In this document: positions 7,772-17,829 of the stretch, piece after piece | How the letters are laid out: every line of letters starts with the position of its first letter | Position numbering within the stretch: position 1 is the stretch's first letter | NCBI GenBank assembly: GCA_017618015.1 | Contig: JAFZVC010000025.1 | Location: 102,374-166,373 of the forward strand | Direction: 5' to 3' | Source of the DNA: Spirochaetaceae bacterium | GTDB taxonomy: Bacteria; Spirochaetota; Spirochaetia; Treponematales; Treponemataceae | Length of the DNA stretch: 64,000 bases | Translations under genes and position numbers: made by a program | The notes under the pieces: generated by a model | The model's input: only the letters and a program-made list of their open reading frames with translations | Databases searched by the model: none | Told to the model about the DNA's origin: nothing

Positions 7772-8164
7772 TTACAGCGCGGAGTTTTCGGGGAGCTTTT
7801 TCCAGTCGATGATGGCGAGCTTCTTGTACTCCTGCGGCAGCGTGAGCGCGGAATCCGGAGCGTCAAAGTACGCGATTATTTCTTCAAGGATTGGCCGTGC
7901 GTCATCCCATTTTTCATCTTTTATTCTCATATGAGCAATTTCGAACAGCGCCGCAATGCGTGTTCCAAGATCGTCGCCGAACCGCTCGATTATCGTGTTG
8001 TAATAGAATTCGCTCGCTTTCTCGTTGCCCTCGTCGTATGCGTCCTGGGCAAGCTGGGTAAGCTCTTCTTTTGACAAGTTTTCCGGTACGGATTCTGGAA
8101 CGGAATAGCATGAAAAGCAGAGTAAAATAAGAAATGCCGCAAGTACGGCTGAAATATGTTTCAT
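7772..8164 (-). CDS. small lipoprotein with TPR-like helices
   Basis: A 130-aa protein starting MKHISAVLAAFLILLCFSCY, a lipoprotein signal with the lipid cysteine at residue 19. The mature part has two helix pairs (AQDAYDEGNEKASEFYYNTI and ALFEIAHMRIKDEKWDDARP) with the spacing of tetratricopeptide repeats, so it probably binds another protein at the membrane. AAGGAA precedes the ATG. The exact family is not recognised. Confidence 0.7.
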   Translation of the reverse strand: MKHISAVLAAFLILLCFSCYSVPESVPENLSKEELTQLAQDAYDEGNEKASEFYYNTIIERFGDDLGTRIAALFEIAHMRIKDEKWDDARPILEEIIAYFDAPDSALTLPQEYKKLAIIDWKKLPENSAL

Positions 8165-8268
8165 TTTGTCTTTCCTTAATATATGGTATACATCAAGCGC
8201 AAAGTCTGTCAGCGCTTTTATAATAAAAACAACATTGTATGCGCAAGTTACACAGCGACATTACTGTA

Positions 8269-8859
8269 TCACAGCGGCGTGTTTCTTGCTATAACTTTTT
8301 CGAGTGCATCACCGTCTTGGAGCGTATAAAGTTTTCCGTCCGAGAAGCCTACGTATTGCCTTGTTTCGCGCGAATATAAGATGATGTCGATGCCTTTTGT
8401 ATAGTGCCACTGGTCTTTATCGATGTTCCATTCTTTGCCGGATAAATAGTTTTTTGCGCCAGTTCCCGCGTTTTTCATGGCTTCTGCTAATATGTTGTCT
8501 GTCAGGAACTTGTCGTAAGCGGCGTAATAATCGGTTGAGTCAGAGATTTGTATGTACTTAATATCTGTGTTTTTATCGATCAGGATGTCCAGAGTGGCAC
8601 CGTCTGATTCTTCTTGAACAAAAGAAAAGTTTATCTCCTTTTGTCCAAGCTTAAACGCGTCATGGAACTTTAGGTTTGAAAGAACTTCACCGTCCTTTAT
8701 GCACAAAACCGTATATGTGTCTTCAGCGTTTGACGCAGTAATGGCTTCATAATAAGAGTGAGTCTCGCAAATTGCCTTATATGCGGACATCGGGATGTAA
8801 GTTTGAGCTGCCAGAACGGCGCAGCAAAAAATCAACAGAAATATAAAAGCTTTTTTCAT
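8269..8859 (-). CDS. exported hypothetical protein, 196 aa
   Basis: The N-terminus MKKAFIFLLIFCCAVLAAQT is a signal peptide cleaved near AAQ. The mature region has alternating beta-type segments and no domain I recognise. There is no ribosome binding site; TATTAT ends seven bases before the ATG, with TTGAAA 16 bases further up, so the mRNA should be nearly leaderless. Confidence 0.7.
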   Translation of the reverse strand: MKKAFIFLLIFCCAVLAAQTYIPMSAYKAICETHSYYEAITASNAEDTYTVLCIKDGEVLSNLKFHDAFKLGQKEINFSFVQEESDGATLDILIDKNTDIKYIQISDSTDYYAAYDKFLTDNILAEAMKNAGTGAKNYLSGKEWNIDKDQWHYTKGIDIILYSRETRQYVGFSDGKLYTLQDGDALEKVIARNTPL

Positions 8860-8866
8860 GTTTCTT

Positions 8867-8894
8867 ATAATACAAAATAATGGGATATTTTCAA
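8867..8894 (-). promoter_or_regulatory. promoter abutting the start of the 196-aa gene
   Basis: Minus-strand TTGAAA (8889-8894), 16-base spacer, TATTAT (8867-8872). The predicted start is 8860, one base before the ATG. Confidence 0.65.
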
Positions 8895-8956
8895 GTTATG
8901 GTAAATTAAAAACCACTAGAATAAAAATCGATTTTTTGATAGTATTCAGTTCCGAT

Positions 8957-9052
8957 ATGGAAACTGAGCAAACTAATTACAAGATAAATCTCAATCTGTC
9001 TGTTTGCGGTTTTCATTTTTTTTATGATTTCAACGGCGGAATTCTTATCTAA
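8957..9052 (+). CDS. possible 31-aa ORF ending inside a terminator
   Basis: An ORF reading METEQTNYKINLNLSVCGFH with an aromatic, hydrophobic tail stops at a TAA located in the loop of the terminator at 9035-9070. There is no clear ribosome binding site. It may be a leader peptide, a small protein or just chance sequence in a small RNA upstream of carB. Confidence 0.25.
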   Translation: METEQTNYKINLNLSVCGFHFFYDFNGGILI

Positions 9053-9070
9053 GGATTCCGCCTTTTTTTT
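9035..9070 (+). terminator. strong intrinsic terminator upstream of carB
   Basis: GGCGGAAT (9035-9042) pairs with ATTCCGCC (9055-9062), and the stem continues inward with one G-U pair. Eight T follow. No annotated gene reads into it on this strand, which implies a small RNA or carB leader transcript from the 8880-9030 region. Confidence 0.8.
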
Positions 9071-9245
9071 GGGTATGAGGTAGGGAGCGGCTCTGCGCGT
9101 TGTCAGCGAAGCGTTTCAATGCGCAGAGTAAAAACAGTCCAGTGGACTGTTTTTAGCGAGTCTCCCGAAGAGCTGTGCTCTGAGGGGTGCATGAAAGAAA
9201 AGAATATACGAACAGTTATAGTATCTTATTGAGGAGTATATAGAT
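9071..9245. repeat. palindromes between the terminator and carB
   Basis: Two hairpins: 8-bp arms CTCTGCGC/GCGCAGAG at 9091-9098 and 9121-9128, and 11-bp arms at 9130-9140/9144-9154 with a three-base loop. They match the palindromic-word style of other gaps in the window. A GAGGAG ribosome binding site for carB follows at about 9231. Confidence 0.6.
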
Positions 9246-12200
9246 ATGACGAGGACTGACATTAAAAAGGTTTTGATTATCGGTTCTGGACCGATTGTTA
9301 TTGGTCAGGCATGCGAGTTTGACTATTCGGGTACGCAGGCATGTAAGGCTTTGCGCGAGCAGGGATACAAGATTGTGCTTGTTAACAGCAACCCGGCTAC
9401 TATTATGACCGACCCTGTTATGGCTGATGCGACTTACATTGAGCCGCTGAACGTTGAGCGTCTTTCTCAGATTATCGAAAAAGAGCGTCCTGATGCGCTG
9501 CTACCGAACCTTGGCGGTCAGACGGGCTTGAACATGGCTATGGAGCTTAACAAAGCTGGCGTTCTGGACAAATACGGTGTGCAGGTTATCGGTGTTAACC
9601 TTGACGCAATTGAGCGTGGTGAGGACCGTGAAGTTTTCAAAGAGACGATGAAGAGCCTTGGCATAGACACGCCGCGTTCTGGCATTTGTCACACTGTTGA
9701 AGGCGCGGAGAAAATCGCTGAGGAAATCGGATTCCCGCTTGTTGTACGCCCGGCTTACACGATGGGCGGTCAGGGCGGTGGCTTCTGCTACAACGTAGAG
9801 GAGCTTCGCACCATCGTAATGAACGGTCTTGATCTTTCAATGACGCACCAGTGCTTGATTGAAGAGTCAATCCTTGGCTGGGAAGAGCTTGAGGTTGAGG
9901 TTGTCCGCGACTCAAAGAACCAGATGATTGCCATCTGTTTTATCGAGAATATTGATGCTGTCGGCGTTCACACAGGAGATTCGTTCTGTTCCGCGCCATT
10001 TATGACAATCGACAAAGAGCTTGAGAAAAGACTTCAGCGCGATGCATTCAAGATTGTTGAGTCTATTGGCGTTATCGGTGGTACGAACGTTCAGTTTGCG
10101 CATAACCCAAAGACAGGCCGCGTCGTTATTATCGAGATTAACCCAAGAACGTCGCGTTCTTCCGCGCTTGCTTCAAAGGCGACAGGTTTCCCTATCGCGC
10201 TTATTTCCGCAAAGCTCGCTTCCGGCATGACGCTCGACGAGATTCCTTATTGGCGCGACGGAACGCTTGAAAAATATACACCAGGCGGAGCTCCGGACGG
10301 TGACTACGTTGTACTGAAGTTTGCTCGCTGGGCTTTTGAAAAGTTCCGCGGTGTTGAAGATTCGCTCGGCACATCGATGAAAGCCGTCGGCGAGGTTATG
10401 TCTATCGGTAAGACTTTCAAAGAGACTTTCCAGAAGGCTATCCGCGGTTTGGAGAACGGACGGAGCGGTCTTGGCTTTGCGAAAGACTTTAACCGCAGGA
10501 CAGCCGACGAGCTTTGCGAGATGCTTAGGACAGCTTCAAGCGAAAGATATTTCCAGCTTTACGAGGCTATCCGTAAGGGTGTTTCCCTCGACAAGCTTTA
10601 TGAAATCACATACGTTAAAAAATACTTCCTTGAGCAGATGAAAGAGCTCGTTGACCTTGAAGAGGAGATGCTCAAAAATCCTGGTCGCGTTCCTGCCGAC
10701 GATTTGCTTATCCGCGCGAAAAAAGACGGATTCAGCGACAAGTATCTTAGCAAGATTTTGAAGGTGAGCGAAAAGGATATTCGTGCGCGCCGCAAGGAGC
10801 TCGGCGTTACAGAAGCATGGCTTGCTGTTCCTGTTAGCGGCGTTAAGAACGCGAACTATTACTATTCAACATACAATGCGCCGGACAAATCGGTTGCTAC
10901 GACAAACCCGAAGAAGATTATGATTCTTGGCGGCGGTCCGAACAGAATCGGTCAGGGTATCGAGTTCGACTACTGCTGCTGTCACGCGGCTATGCAGCTT
11001 AAGGAAATGGGATACGAGACAATCATCGTAAACTGTAACCCAGAGACTGTTTCAACCGACTACGACACTTCCGACAAGCTCTACTTCGAGCCTGTCACGA
11101 CAGAGGATGTTCTTCAGATTTACGAAAAAGAAAAGCCGTTTGGCGTTATCGTTCAGTTCGGTGGTCAGACTCCGCTCAATATTGCGCGTGAGCTTCAGGA
11201 AAACGGCGTTAACATTCTTGGAACTTCGATTGACTCAATCGATATTGCAGAAGACCGCGACCTGTTCCGCCACATGATGGAGAACCTTAACATCCCGATG
11301 CCGGAAAGCGGAATGGCTATTAATTTTGAGGAAGCGAAGGCAATCGCTGAAAAAATCGGTTACCCGATTATGATCCGCCCGTCGTTCGTTCTTGGCGGTC
11401 GCGGTATGGAAGTTATCTACGACGAGGCCACTTTGAAAGAGTACGTCGCAAAGGCTGTCGGTGTTACGCCTGACCGCCCGCTCCTTATCGACCGCTTCCT
11501 TAAGAACGCTCTTGAGTGCGAGGCTGACGCACTTGCGGACTCAACGCATGTTTACATTCCGGCTGTTATGGAGCACGTTGAGCTTGCTGGTATCCACTCA
11601 GGCGACAGTGCTTGTGTTATCCCGCCTGTTTCCATTCCGAAAGAGAACTTGGAGACAATCAAAGAATACACGAAGAAGATTGCGGAGAACCTTCACGTCT
11701 GCGGTCTGATGAACATGCAGTACGCGATTGAGGACGGAAAGGTCTATGTTATAGAGGCGAACCCGCGCGCCAGCCGCACTGTGCCGCTCGTTTCAAAGGT
11801 TTGTGACACGCAGATGGCGCGTCTTGCCACACGCATGATGCTTGGCGAGTCCCTTGAGTCGCTCGGACTTAAAGACAAGGTTATTCCGTATTACGGCGCG
11901 AAGGAAGCTGTTCTTCCGTGGGCACGCTTCCCAGGAGTTGATCCGATTCTTGGCCCGGAAATGCGTTCTACGGGTGAGGTTCTTGGTCTTGCCGAGACAT
12001 TCCCGCTCGCATTCTACAAGGCAGAAGAAGCCGCTGGTTCAGAGCTTCCGCACGCGCCGGCAGCTTGGGAGAACAAGAAGGTTCTTATTTCGCTTAGCAA
12101 CAGGGAAAGCCAGAAAGATCAGGTGCTTTACATCGGCAAGACGCTTAAGGACTTGGGATTCACGCTTATCGGAACTGAGGGCACGGCGGACTTCTACAAC

Positions 12201-12494
12201 GCGAACGGCATAAAGTGCGAGGTGGTCAACAAGATTGGTGCAGGTCGCCCGGACGTTGTGGACATGATTATGAACAAGGATGTATGCCTTGTAATCAATA
12301 CACCTAAGGCAAAGCGCAACTACGCCGAGGACCGCAAGACAATCCGCAAGGCTTGCTTGAAGTACAAGGTAAGCTATATCACGACGCTTGCCGGTGCGCT
12401 CGCGGCTGTAAAAGGCATTGAGAGCGTAAAGAACGGCAACGGCGGTGAGGGCGGTGTCCGCAGCTTGCAGGAGTATCATTCATTAATTAAATAA
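9246..12494 (+). CDS. carB: carbamoyl-phosphate synthase large subunit
   Basis: The 1082-aa enzyme makes carbamoyl phosphate from bicarbonate, ATP and ammonia supplied by the small subunit, feeding pyrimidine and arginine synthesis in the cytoplasm. Two homologous ATP-grasp halves are visible: the first begins KKVLIIGSGPIVIGQACEFDYSG, the second (residue about 550) KKIMILGGGPNRIGQGIEFDYC, followed by the C-terminal allosteric domain with LYIGKTLKDLGFTLIGTEGT. Length is normal for the family. No carA is adjacent. GAGGAG precedes the ATG, and its own terminator follows, so it is probably monocistronic. Confidence 0.97.
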   Translation: MTRTDIKKVLIIGSGPIVIGQACEFDYSGTQACKALREQGYKIVLVNSNPATIMTDPVMADATYIEPLNVERLSQIIEKERPDALLPNLGGQTGLNMAMELNKAGVLDKYGVQVIGVNLDAIERGEDREVFKETMKSLGIDTPRSGICHTVEGAEKIAEEIGFPLVVRPAYTMGGQGGGFCYNVEELRTIVMNGLDLSMTHQCLIEESILGWEELEVEVVRDSKNQMIAICFIENIDAVGVHTGDSFCSAPFMTIDKELEKRLQRDAFKIVESIGVIGGTNVQFAHNPKTGRVVIIEINPRTSRSSALASKATGFPIALISAKLASGMTLDEIPYWRDGTLEKYTPGGAPDGDYVVLKFARWAFEKFRGVEDSLGTSMKAVGEVMSIGKTFKETFQKAIRGLENGRSGLGFAKDFNRRTADELCEMLRTASSERYFQLYEAIRKGVSLDKLYEITYVKKYFLEQMKELVDLEEEMLKNPGRVPADDLLIRAKKDGFSDKYLSKILKVSEKDIRARRKELGVTEAWLAVPVSGVKNANYYYSTYNAPDKSVATTNPKKIMILGGGPNRIGQGIEFDYCCCHAAMQLKEMGYETIIVNCNPETVSTDYDTSDKLYFEPVTTEDVLQIYEKEKPFGVIVQFGGQTPLNIARELQENGVNILGTSIDSIDIAEDRDLFRHMMENLNIPMPESGMAINFEEAKAIAEKIGYPIMIRPSFVLGGRGMEVIYDEATLKEYVAKAVGVTPDRPLLIDRFLKNALECEADALADSTHVYIPAVMEHVELAGIHSGDSACVIPPVSIPKENLETIKEYTKKIAENLHVCGLMNMQYAIEDGKVYVIEANPRASRTVPLVSKVCDTQMARLATRMMLGESLESLGLKDKVIPYYGAKEAVLPWARFPGVDPILGPEMRSTGEVLGLAETFPLAFYKAEEAAGSELPHAPAAWENKKVLISLSNRESQKDQVLYIGKTLKDLGFTLIGTEGTADFYNANGIKCEVVNKIGAGRPDVVDMIMNKDVCLVINTPKAKRNYAEDRKTIRKACLKYKVSYITTLAGALAAVKGIESVKNGNGGEGGVRSLQEYHSLIK

Positions 12495-12537
12495 AAACAA
12501 CAAATGTCATCCTCGGGCTTGCCCGGGGAACTTTTGA

Positions 12538-12574
12538 GCGCCAGTTCTGATTTCGGTCGGGCTGGCGTTTTTTT
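12538..12574 (+). terminator. carB terminator
   Basis: GCGCCAG pairs with CTGGCG around a 17-base loop, followed by seven T. Confidence 0.75.
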
Positions 12575-12612
12575 ATCCCCCGCACAAATAATTTCCGTAA
12601 TCTCAAAATCTA

Positions 12613-12676
12613 TGGTATGATATCATATTGAGTCAGTCCAAAAATCCGCGGAAGCTTGGACTGGCTCTGCCTTTTT
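12613..12676 (+). promoter_or_regulatory. promoter and leader hairpin before the helicase gene
   Basis: The extended -10 element TGGTATGAT is at 12613-12621. Immediately downstream, ten-base arms at 12631-12640 and 12657-12666 pair with one G-U, and five T follow at 12672-12676. The hairpin resembles a terminator inside the 5' leader, which would allow attenuation. Confidence 0.5.
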
Positions 12677-12702
12677 AATAACCCGATAAAGCAGGCGATA
12701 AA

Positions 12703-15700
12703 ATGAATCTCGAGACACGGCTGAATGACTGGAAGAAAAAACTTTTAGACTTAGGAAAACGCAATAGTCTTATAAACTTTAAGCTTGATTCAAAATCAAT
12801 TCTTCGTTTTACAAATCCTTCAATGTCCGATTTGTGGAACACAATCGTAGAAAATAACGGCGAAATAAAGTTTCCGTGCCTTTTAGACAAAGACAAAGAT
12901 AAGGACGAAGGCAGCGAAGCAGAAAGCACGTCTCAGGAATACGAGTACGGAACAGCGATGTGCCATGGAACGGCTGCGGCGAACGGTGGTGCGCAAAATC
13001 ACGGCACGAGTTCGAGCAGTCGCGTATCTTATCAAGTAACGACAAACCAAAAGCCAAAAGATGCTCAGCGTATCCTTAAGAAATTGAAGAAAAGCTACAA
13101 ATCAATTTCGGAAGAACAGGACGTTAACGTTTTGTACCTGACTTTCGGAATGCTTGAATGGGTCGATAACGATTCTTCAAAGCAAAAGCTTTATTCCCCG
13201 CTTATCCTTGTGCCTGTTTCGCTTGAATGCGAGTCGATAAAATCGCCTATCATCCTTAAGGCAATTGAAGATGAAATCACGATAAATCCGACGCTCGGCT
13301 ACAAGATGACTCACGATTTCAACTTGACGCTGCCCGAATTTAACGAAGACGATTTTTCGGTGAACATAGGCGGCCTTAAAAAGTTCGCGGATGATAACGG
13401 CTGGACTTTTAGGGACGATGTGTGCCTGAGTATACTTTCGTTTCTTAAAATCAATATGTATAAAGATTTAGAGCGTCATAAAGATGCGATAATGAAGCAT
13501 ACGATTATAAATGCCTTTGCAGGGAATTTTAATCAGGACGAGCTTGGAAAGCTTACGCAGACTGCCGAAAGCATAGAAGGCTTTGACCACGATTCACAGA
13601 AGCCGCAGGACGTTTATCAGATAGTAGATGCCGACTCGTCGCAGCAGGATGCGATTCTTTGTGCGAGCAAAGGCGTCAGTTTCGTTTTGCAGGGTCCGCC
13701 TGGAACGGGTAAAAGCCAGACAATCACGAATATTATTGCATCTAAGCTTGCGGAAGGAAAAAAAGTTCTTTTCGTTTCCGAGAAAAAAGCCGCGCTTGAT
13801 GTTGTTTACAACAGGCTTAAAGGCTGTGGCTTCGCCGATTTTATACTGACACTCCACAGCAATAAGGCTAACAAAAAAGAAACCTTGAATCAGCTTGAGA
13901 ACGTTCTTGCTCTTTCCCGCAAACAAGTTTCTGTGAACGATTCTGTTCAATACAAGCTTGATAAACTTGTAAAGGACAGGAAAGAGCTTAACGACTACGC
14001 CAAGCAGGTTAATGAAGTTGTTCCGCCGCTAAACAAAAGCATTTTCTACGCGAACGGTGTTGTTTCTGAATATTCTGATGTGGACGACGTTAGTTTTTCG
14101 CTTCCAGATATCCGCAATACGACAGAAGAGCAGTTTCGTGAGTATGTCGCCGCGCTCGAGCAGGTTGCCGGAAGCATAAAGGCAATGAACGATGACTGCT
14201 CCACTAACCCGTGGCGGAATAATGTCGTCCAGCGGATGTCAAACGAGTTTATCCATGATGTAAGCGAAAAAAAAGAGCTGATTGTAAAAGCGGCGGACGA
14301 GTTCAAGGAGCTTTTTGAGGAACTTGCGTATAAGCTAGAAATAACGGCTGTAAGAAAGAACATCGACGAAGCAGAAAAAATCCTTTCCATACTTAAAACA
14401 GCGGTTCTTTCGCCTATCGTTCCTGAGTTCTGGCTTGAGGATAAAGCCGCAGAAACGCTTGAAAAACACATTAATGAGCAGGTGGCGCTTCAAAGCGATT
14501 TTGTACAGCTTCTTGAAAACGTAAAGTCGCTCGTTCAAAAACTGCGTCAGCAGAATCTTACGTGGAATTTTGAATCGACTGATTTTTACAGCTCGAATGC
14601 TGTTGGCAGCCTTATTGAAAAACTTGAAGAGATTATCTCAAGCGATCCGTGCTACGCAAACCTTTACAGCGATGTGAACAAGCTCGGCTTTGTCATCAAC
14701 AATGAGCAGATTGTCTCTAAATATAACGAGATAACAACGAATGTCCTTGCGGATTACAACAAGGATATTTTCTCCATAGACGCGAAAGCAATGGCTATGC
14801 GCTACAAATACAGCTACAATTCCGTTTTCAAAGTGTTCAAATCGTCGTACAGAAACGATAAAAAGCTGTTGCGTCAATTGCAGAACAACCCTAAACAGAA
14901 AAAAACGGATGCTGAAACGGTGGCACTTTTGGATTCACTGGCTTCACGCGCGGAGCTTAAAGAGAATATCGACAGCCAGCAGCCGCAAATGTCCATATTG
15001 TTCCCGCTTTTGTACAAGAAAGAAGAGACCGATTTTGAACCTATCCGCAATGAGCTTGAGAAATTCGACGCATTGAAAAACTGTACGATGCAAAGCAAGC
15101 AGCTCAAAAGGATACTTGAGCAGGTCGAAAGCAGGACGGAAGAACTTAAGTCTTTGTTCGCAGGATATTTTGACGGCATAAAGACTGATTGGAACATAAT
15201 AAAAGCCAATGTCAGCTGGCTCAAAAAGTTCGTTGAGGAATGCGGCGGCTGTGAGACAGTCACGGTTAACCAGAACTTCATCGTAAAAACGAGTACGGAA
15301 AAAGCTTTTATAACGCAAATTGAGTCGCTTCTTACAAGACTGGAAGAGCTTCTTCGCACCAGCAAAGAACACTTCGTCTGGTTCGCGGACAAGTTCGAAA
15401 AGCCCGATGAATATCTTGCGCTCAGTATAAAATACCTTGCCGGCAGAATAACGTTGTGCGCGGAAAACATCGATGACTTGGAGACGTGGATAGATTACCG
15501 CTCCGGTCGCGAGGAAGTAGCGCGGCTTGGACTTACTGAATATCTTCAGATAATAGAAAACAAACCGCTTAAAAGTGCGGATATCGTTCCGGCGTTTGAA
15601 AAGCGGTTCTTCAGGTTGTGGCTCGACTCCGTTTACGCGGAGTATCCTGCAGTCTCTAAGTTCCGGCGTAACGCGCACGAAGACCTTATAAGCGAATTCG

Positions 15701-17796
15701 CTGACCTTGATAAATTGCAGCTTGATATAGCGCGGGCAAGGATAAAAGCCGGCATAATAAACTCGCTCCCTGCTTTGGACACTTTTACGAGCGGCGAGGT
15801 AAATGTTTTGAAACGCGAGCTTAGCAAGCAGCGGAAAATCATGCCAATCCGAAAGCTTTTCAACAAGATTCCGAACCTTCTGCTTACGCTAAAGCCGTGC
15901 CTTATGATGTCGCCGCTTTCTGTAAGCCAATTCTTGGAATCGGACTGTTATCAGTTCGACACCGTAATATTTGATGAGGCTTCCCAGGTAAAGACAGAAA
16001 ACGCTATTGGAGCAATTTTCCGGGGCAAGCAGGTGATAATCGCCGGAGACAGCAAGCAGCTGCCGCCTACAAACTTCTTCGAGGTTACAACGAACGACGG
16101 TGATTTCGACACCGAATATGATGATGAGGAAGAGCTGCTCGACACGTCAATCCTGGAAGAAGCGCTTTTCCTGCCGAACAAAGAGTTGAGGTGGCACTAC
16201 AGGAGCCGCCACGAGCATCTTATCGCGTTCTCGAACAGCAGGATTTACAAAAACAAGCTTGTTACGTTCCCGTCGAACACAGAAAACGTTCCTGACTGGG
16301 GTGTTGAGTATATTTTTGTAGAGAACGGTACTTATAACGGCAAGGGAAATCCGCGCGGAAACGTCGTAGAGGCAGAACGTGTCGCGCAGGAAGTATTCAA
16401 GCACATAAAGACGCATCCTGAGCGGACTTTGGGCGTTATCACATTCGGTGTCGTCCAGGAGTTTGCGATTGAGTCCGCAATAAACAAGATGCGGCAACAG
16501 TATCCGGAACACGAAGCGTTCTTTGCCGAGGATAGGGAAGAAGCTTTCTTTGTAAAGAGCCTTGAGAACGTTCAGGGTGATGAGCGCGACACTATCCTTT
16601 TCAGCATAGGCTATGCGAAGGACAGTTCCGGAAAGATGGCTATGCGTTTCGGTCCGCTGAGCATGAGTGGCGGTGAAAGGCGGCTTAACGTAGCCGTTAC
16701 GCGCGCAAAATACAACATAAAGCTTATCGGTTCTATTTTGCCAACGGACATAGACACTGAGCGCGTATCGCAGGAAGGCCCCAAATTGCTCCGCAAATAC
16801 ATAGAGTTCGCTATGCGTGGTATAGAAGTTCTTCAAAACGATGCTGGAAGCGCGGGCAACGTTCAGTTTGAGTCTCCGCTTGAAGAGTCTATCTGCCAGT
16901 TCCTGCTTTCAAAAGGCTACGGAGTTTCTATGCGCGTCGGCTGTTCGGACTACAAGCTTGATATGGCTGTTAAGCACCCGGACGTGGACGGCGTTTTTGT
17001 TCTTGGTATTGAATGCGACGGTGCATCATATTATTCGACGCGTACGGCAAGGGAGCGGAACAGGCTCCGCGATTATGTCCTTGATATGATGGGCTGGAAA
17101 ATTTACAGGATATGGTCAACCGACTGGATAAAAGACAACGCGAAAGAAAAGCAGCAGCTTCTTAAAGCTGTGGAATCCGCGATTCTCTCTTTTAACGGCA
17201 ATGCTGTCTGTGCAAAGAAAGCAGCGCCAGCTGTGGAAGAGGGAAGCATGCTTTCTGTTTCCGAAAAGGATGTTCCTGTTGTCGCGGGCGGCTTTGAGGA
17301 ATACAAGGAGTACGATATAACGCAGAACAAAAGCCGTTACACGGTGATGGATCAGGTTGTGCTGGACATGATTAAACTGGAGCAGCCCGTTCATTTTGAC
17401 GTTATCTGCCAGCGGCTCTGCAAGCTTATGGGACGTGAAAAAGTTACTTCCGTCGTTCAGAACAGCATAATCACCGTACTGAAACGCAACGACAGAAAGC
17501 TTTTGCATACGGATGATTTTTACTGTTTGGCAGATGGTGTCAGCGACTACAAGGTTCGTACAGCTGGAAGCAGGCAGATAAAGTATATCTCCGGTGACGA
17601 GATTTCTAAGGGCATCCTTTTTGTTTTGCAGAACAATATCGGAATGACGACTCAGGAGCTTGTAACCGAGACGGCAAAGGCATTCGGATTCAAACGCATC
17701 GGGCCGAATATCGAGGAAAACATTAAGTACGCGATGGATTATCTTGTCCAGAACGGAATCATTTATACGAATGAAGACAAAGTTTTCGTGAAGTAG
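12703..17796 (+). CDS. DUF4011 SF1 helicase with C-terminal nuclease and DUF3320 domains
   Basis: A 1697-aa cytoplasmic protein. Residues about 1-270 match DUF4011 (LNDWKKKLLDLGKRNSLINF). A superfamily 1 helicase follows: Walker A GPPGTGKS at residues 331-338, Walker B VIFDEAS near 1088, and motif VAVTRAKYNIKLIG near 1327. Residues about 1388-1480 form a Vsr/DUF559-like PD-(D/E)XK nuclease (SPLEESICQFLLSKG, then YKLDMAV and GIECDGASYY), and the C-terminus has a winged-helix DUF3320. This architecture matches single-gene antiphage helicase-nucleases of the Hhe type. It stands alone between carB and an ABC operon, and has a weak ribosome binding site. Confidence 0.85.
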   Translation: MNLETRLNDWKKKLLDLGKRNSLINFKLDSKSILRFTNPSMSDLWNTIVENNGEIKFPCLLDKDKDKDEGSEAESTSQEYEYGTAMCHGTAAANGGAQNHGTSSSSRVSYQVTTNQKPKDAQRILKKLKKSYKSISEEQDVNVLYLTFGMLEWVDNDSSKQKLYSPLILVPVSLECESIKSPIILKAIEDEITINPTLGYKMTHDFNLTLPEFNEDDFSVNIGGLKKFADDNGWTFRDDVCLSILSFLKINMYKDLERHKDAIMKHTIINAFAGNFNQDELGKLTQTAESIEGFDHDSQKPQDVYQIVDADSSQQDAILCASKGVSFVLQGPPGTGKSQTITNIIASKLAEGKKVLFVSEKKAALDVVYNRLKGCGFADFILTLHSNKANKKETLNQLENVLALSRKQVSVNDSVQYKLDKLVKDRKELNDYAKQVNEVVPPLNKSIFYANGVVSEYSDVDDVSFSLPDIRNTTEEQFREYVAALEQVAGSIKAMNDDCSTNPWRNNVVQRMSNEFIHDVSEKKELIVKAADEFKELFEELAYKLEITAVRKNIDEAEKILSILKTAVLSPIVPEFWLEDKAAETLEKHINEQVALQSDFVQLLENVKSLVQKLRQQNLTWNFESTDFYSSNAVGSLIEKLEEIISSDPCYANLYSDVNKLGFVINNEQIVSKYNEITTNVLADYNKDIFSIDAKAMAMRYKYSYNSVFKVFKSSYRNDKKLLRQLQNNPKQKKTDAETVALLDSLASRAELKENIDSQQPQMSILFPLLYKKEETDFEPIRNELEKFDALKNCTMQSKQLKRILEQVESRTEELKSLFAGYFDGIKTDWNIIKANVSWLKKFVEECGGCETVTVNQNFIVKTSTEKAFITQIESLLTRLEELLRTSKEHFVWFADKFEKPDEYLALSIKYLAGRITLCAENIDDLETWIDYRSGREEVARLGLTEYLQIIENKPLKSADIVPAFEKRFFRLWLDSVYAEYPAVSKFRRNAHEDLISEFADLDKLQLDIARARIKAGIINSLPALDTFTSGEVNVLKRELSKQRKIMPIRKLFNKIPNLLLTLKPCLMMSPLSVSQFLESDCYQFDTVIFDEASQVKTENAIGAIFRGKQVIIAGDSKQLPPTNFFEVTTNDGDFDTEYDDEEELLDTSILEEALFLPNKELRWHYRSRHEHLIAFSNSRIYKNKLVTFPSNTENVPDWGVEYIFVENGTYNGKGNPRGNVVEAERVAQEVFKHIKTHPERTLGVITFGVVQEFAIESAINKMRQQYPEHEAFFAEDREEAFFVKSLENVQGDERDTILFSIGYAKDSSGKMAMRFGPLSMSGGERRLNVAVTRAKYNIKLIGSILPTDIDTERVSQEGPKLLRKYIEFAMRGIEVLQNDAGSAGNVQFESPLEESICQFLLSKGYGVSMRVGCSDYKLDMAVKHPDVDGVFVLGIECDGASYYSTRTARERNRLRDYVLDMMGWKIYRIWSTDWIKDNAKEKQQLLKAVESAILSFNGNAVCAKKAAPAVEEGSMLSVSEKDVPVVAGGFEEYKEYDITQNKSRYTVMDQVVLDMIKLEQPVHFDVICQRLCKLMGREKVTSVVQNSIITVLKRNDRKLLHTDDFYCLADGVSDYKVRTAGSRQIKYISGDEISKGILFVLQNNIGMTTQELVTETAKAFGFKRIGPNIEENIKYAMDYLVQNGIIYTNEDKVFVK

Positions 17797-17829
17797 GGCT
17801 GTATCCAGCAAACTGAAAAAAAATTCCTC

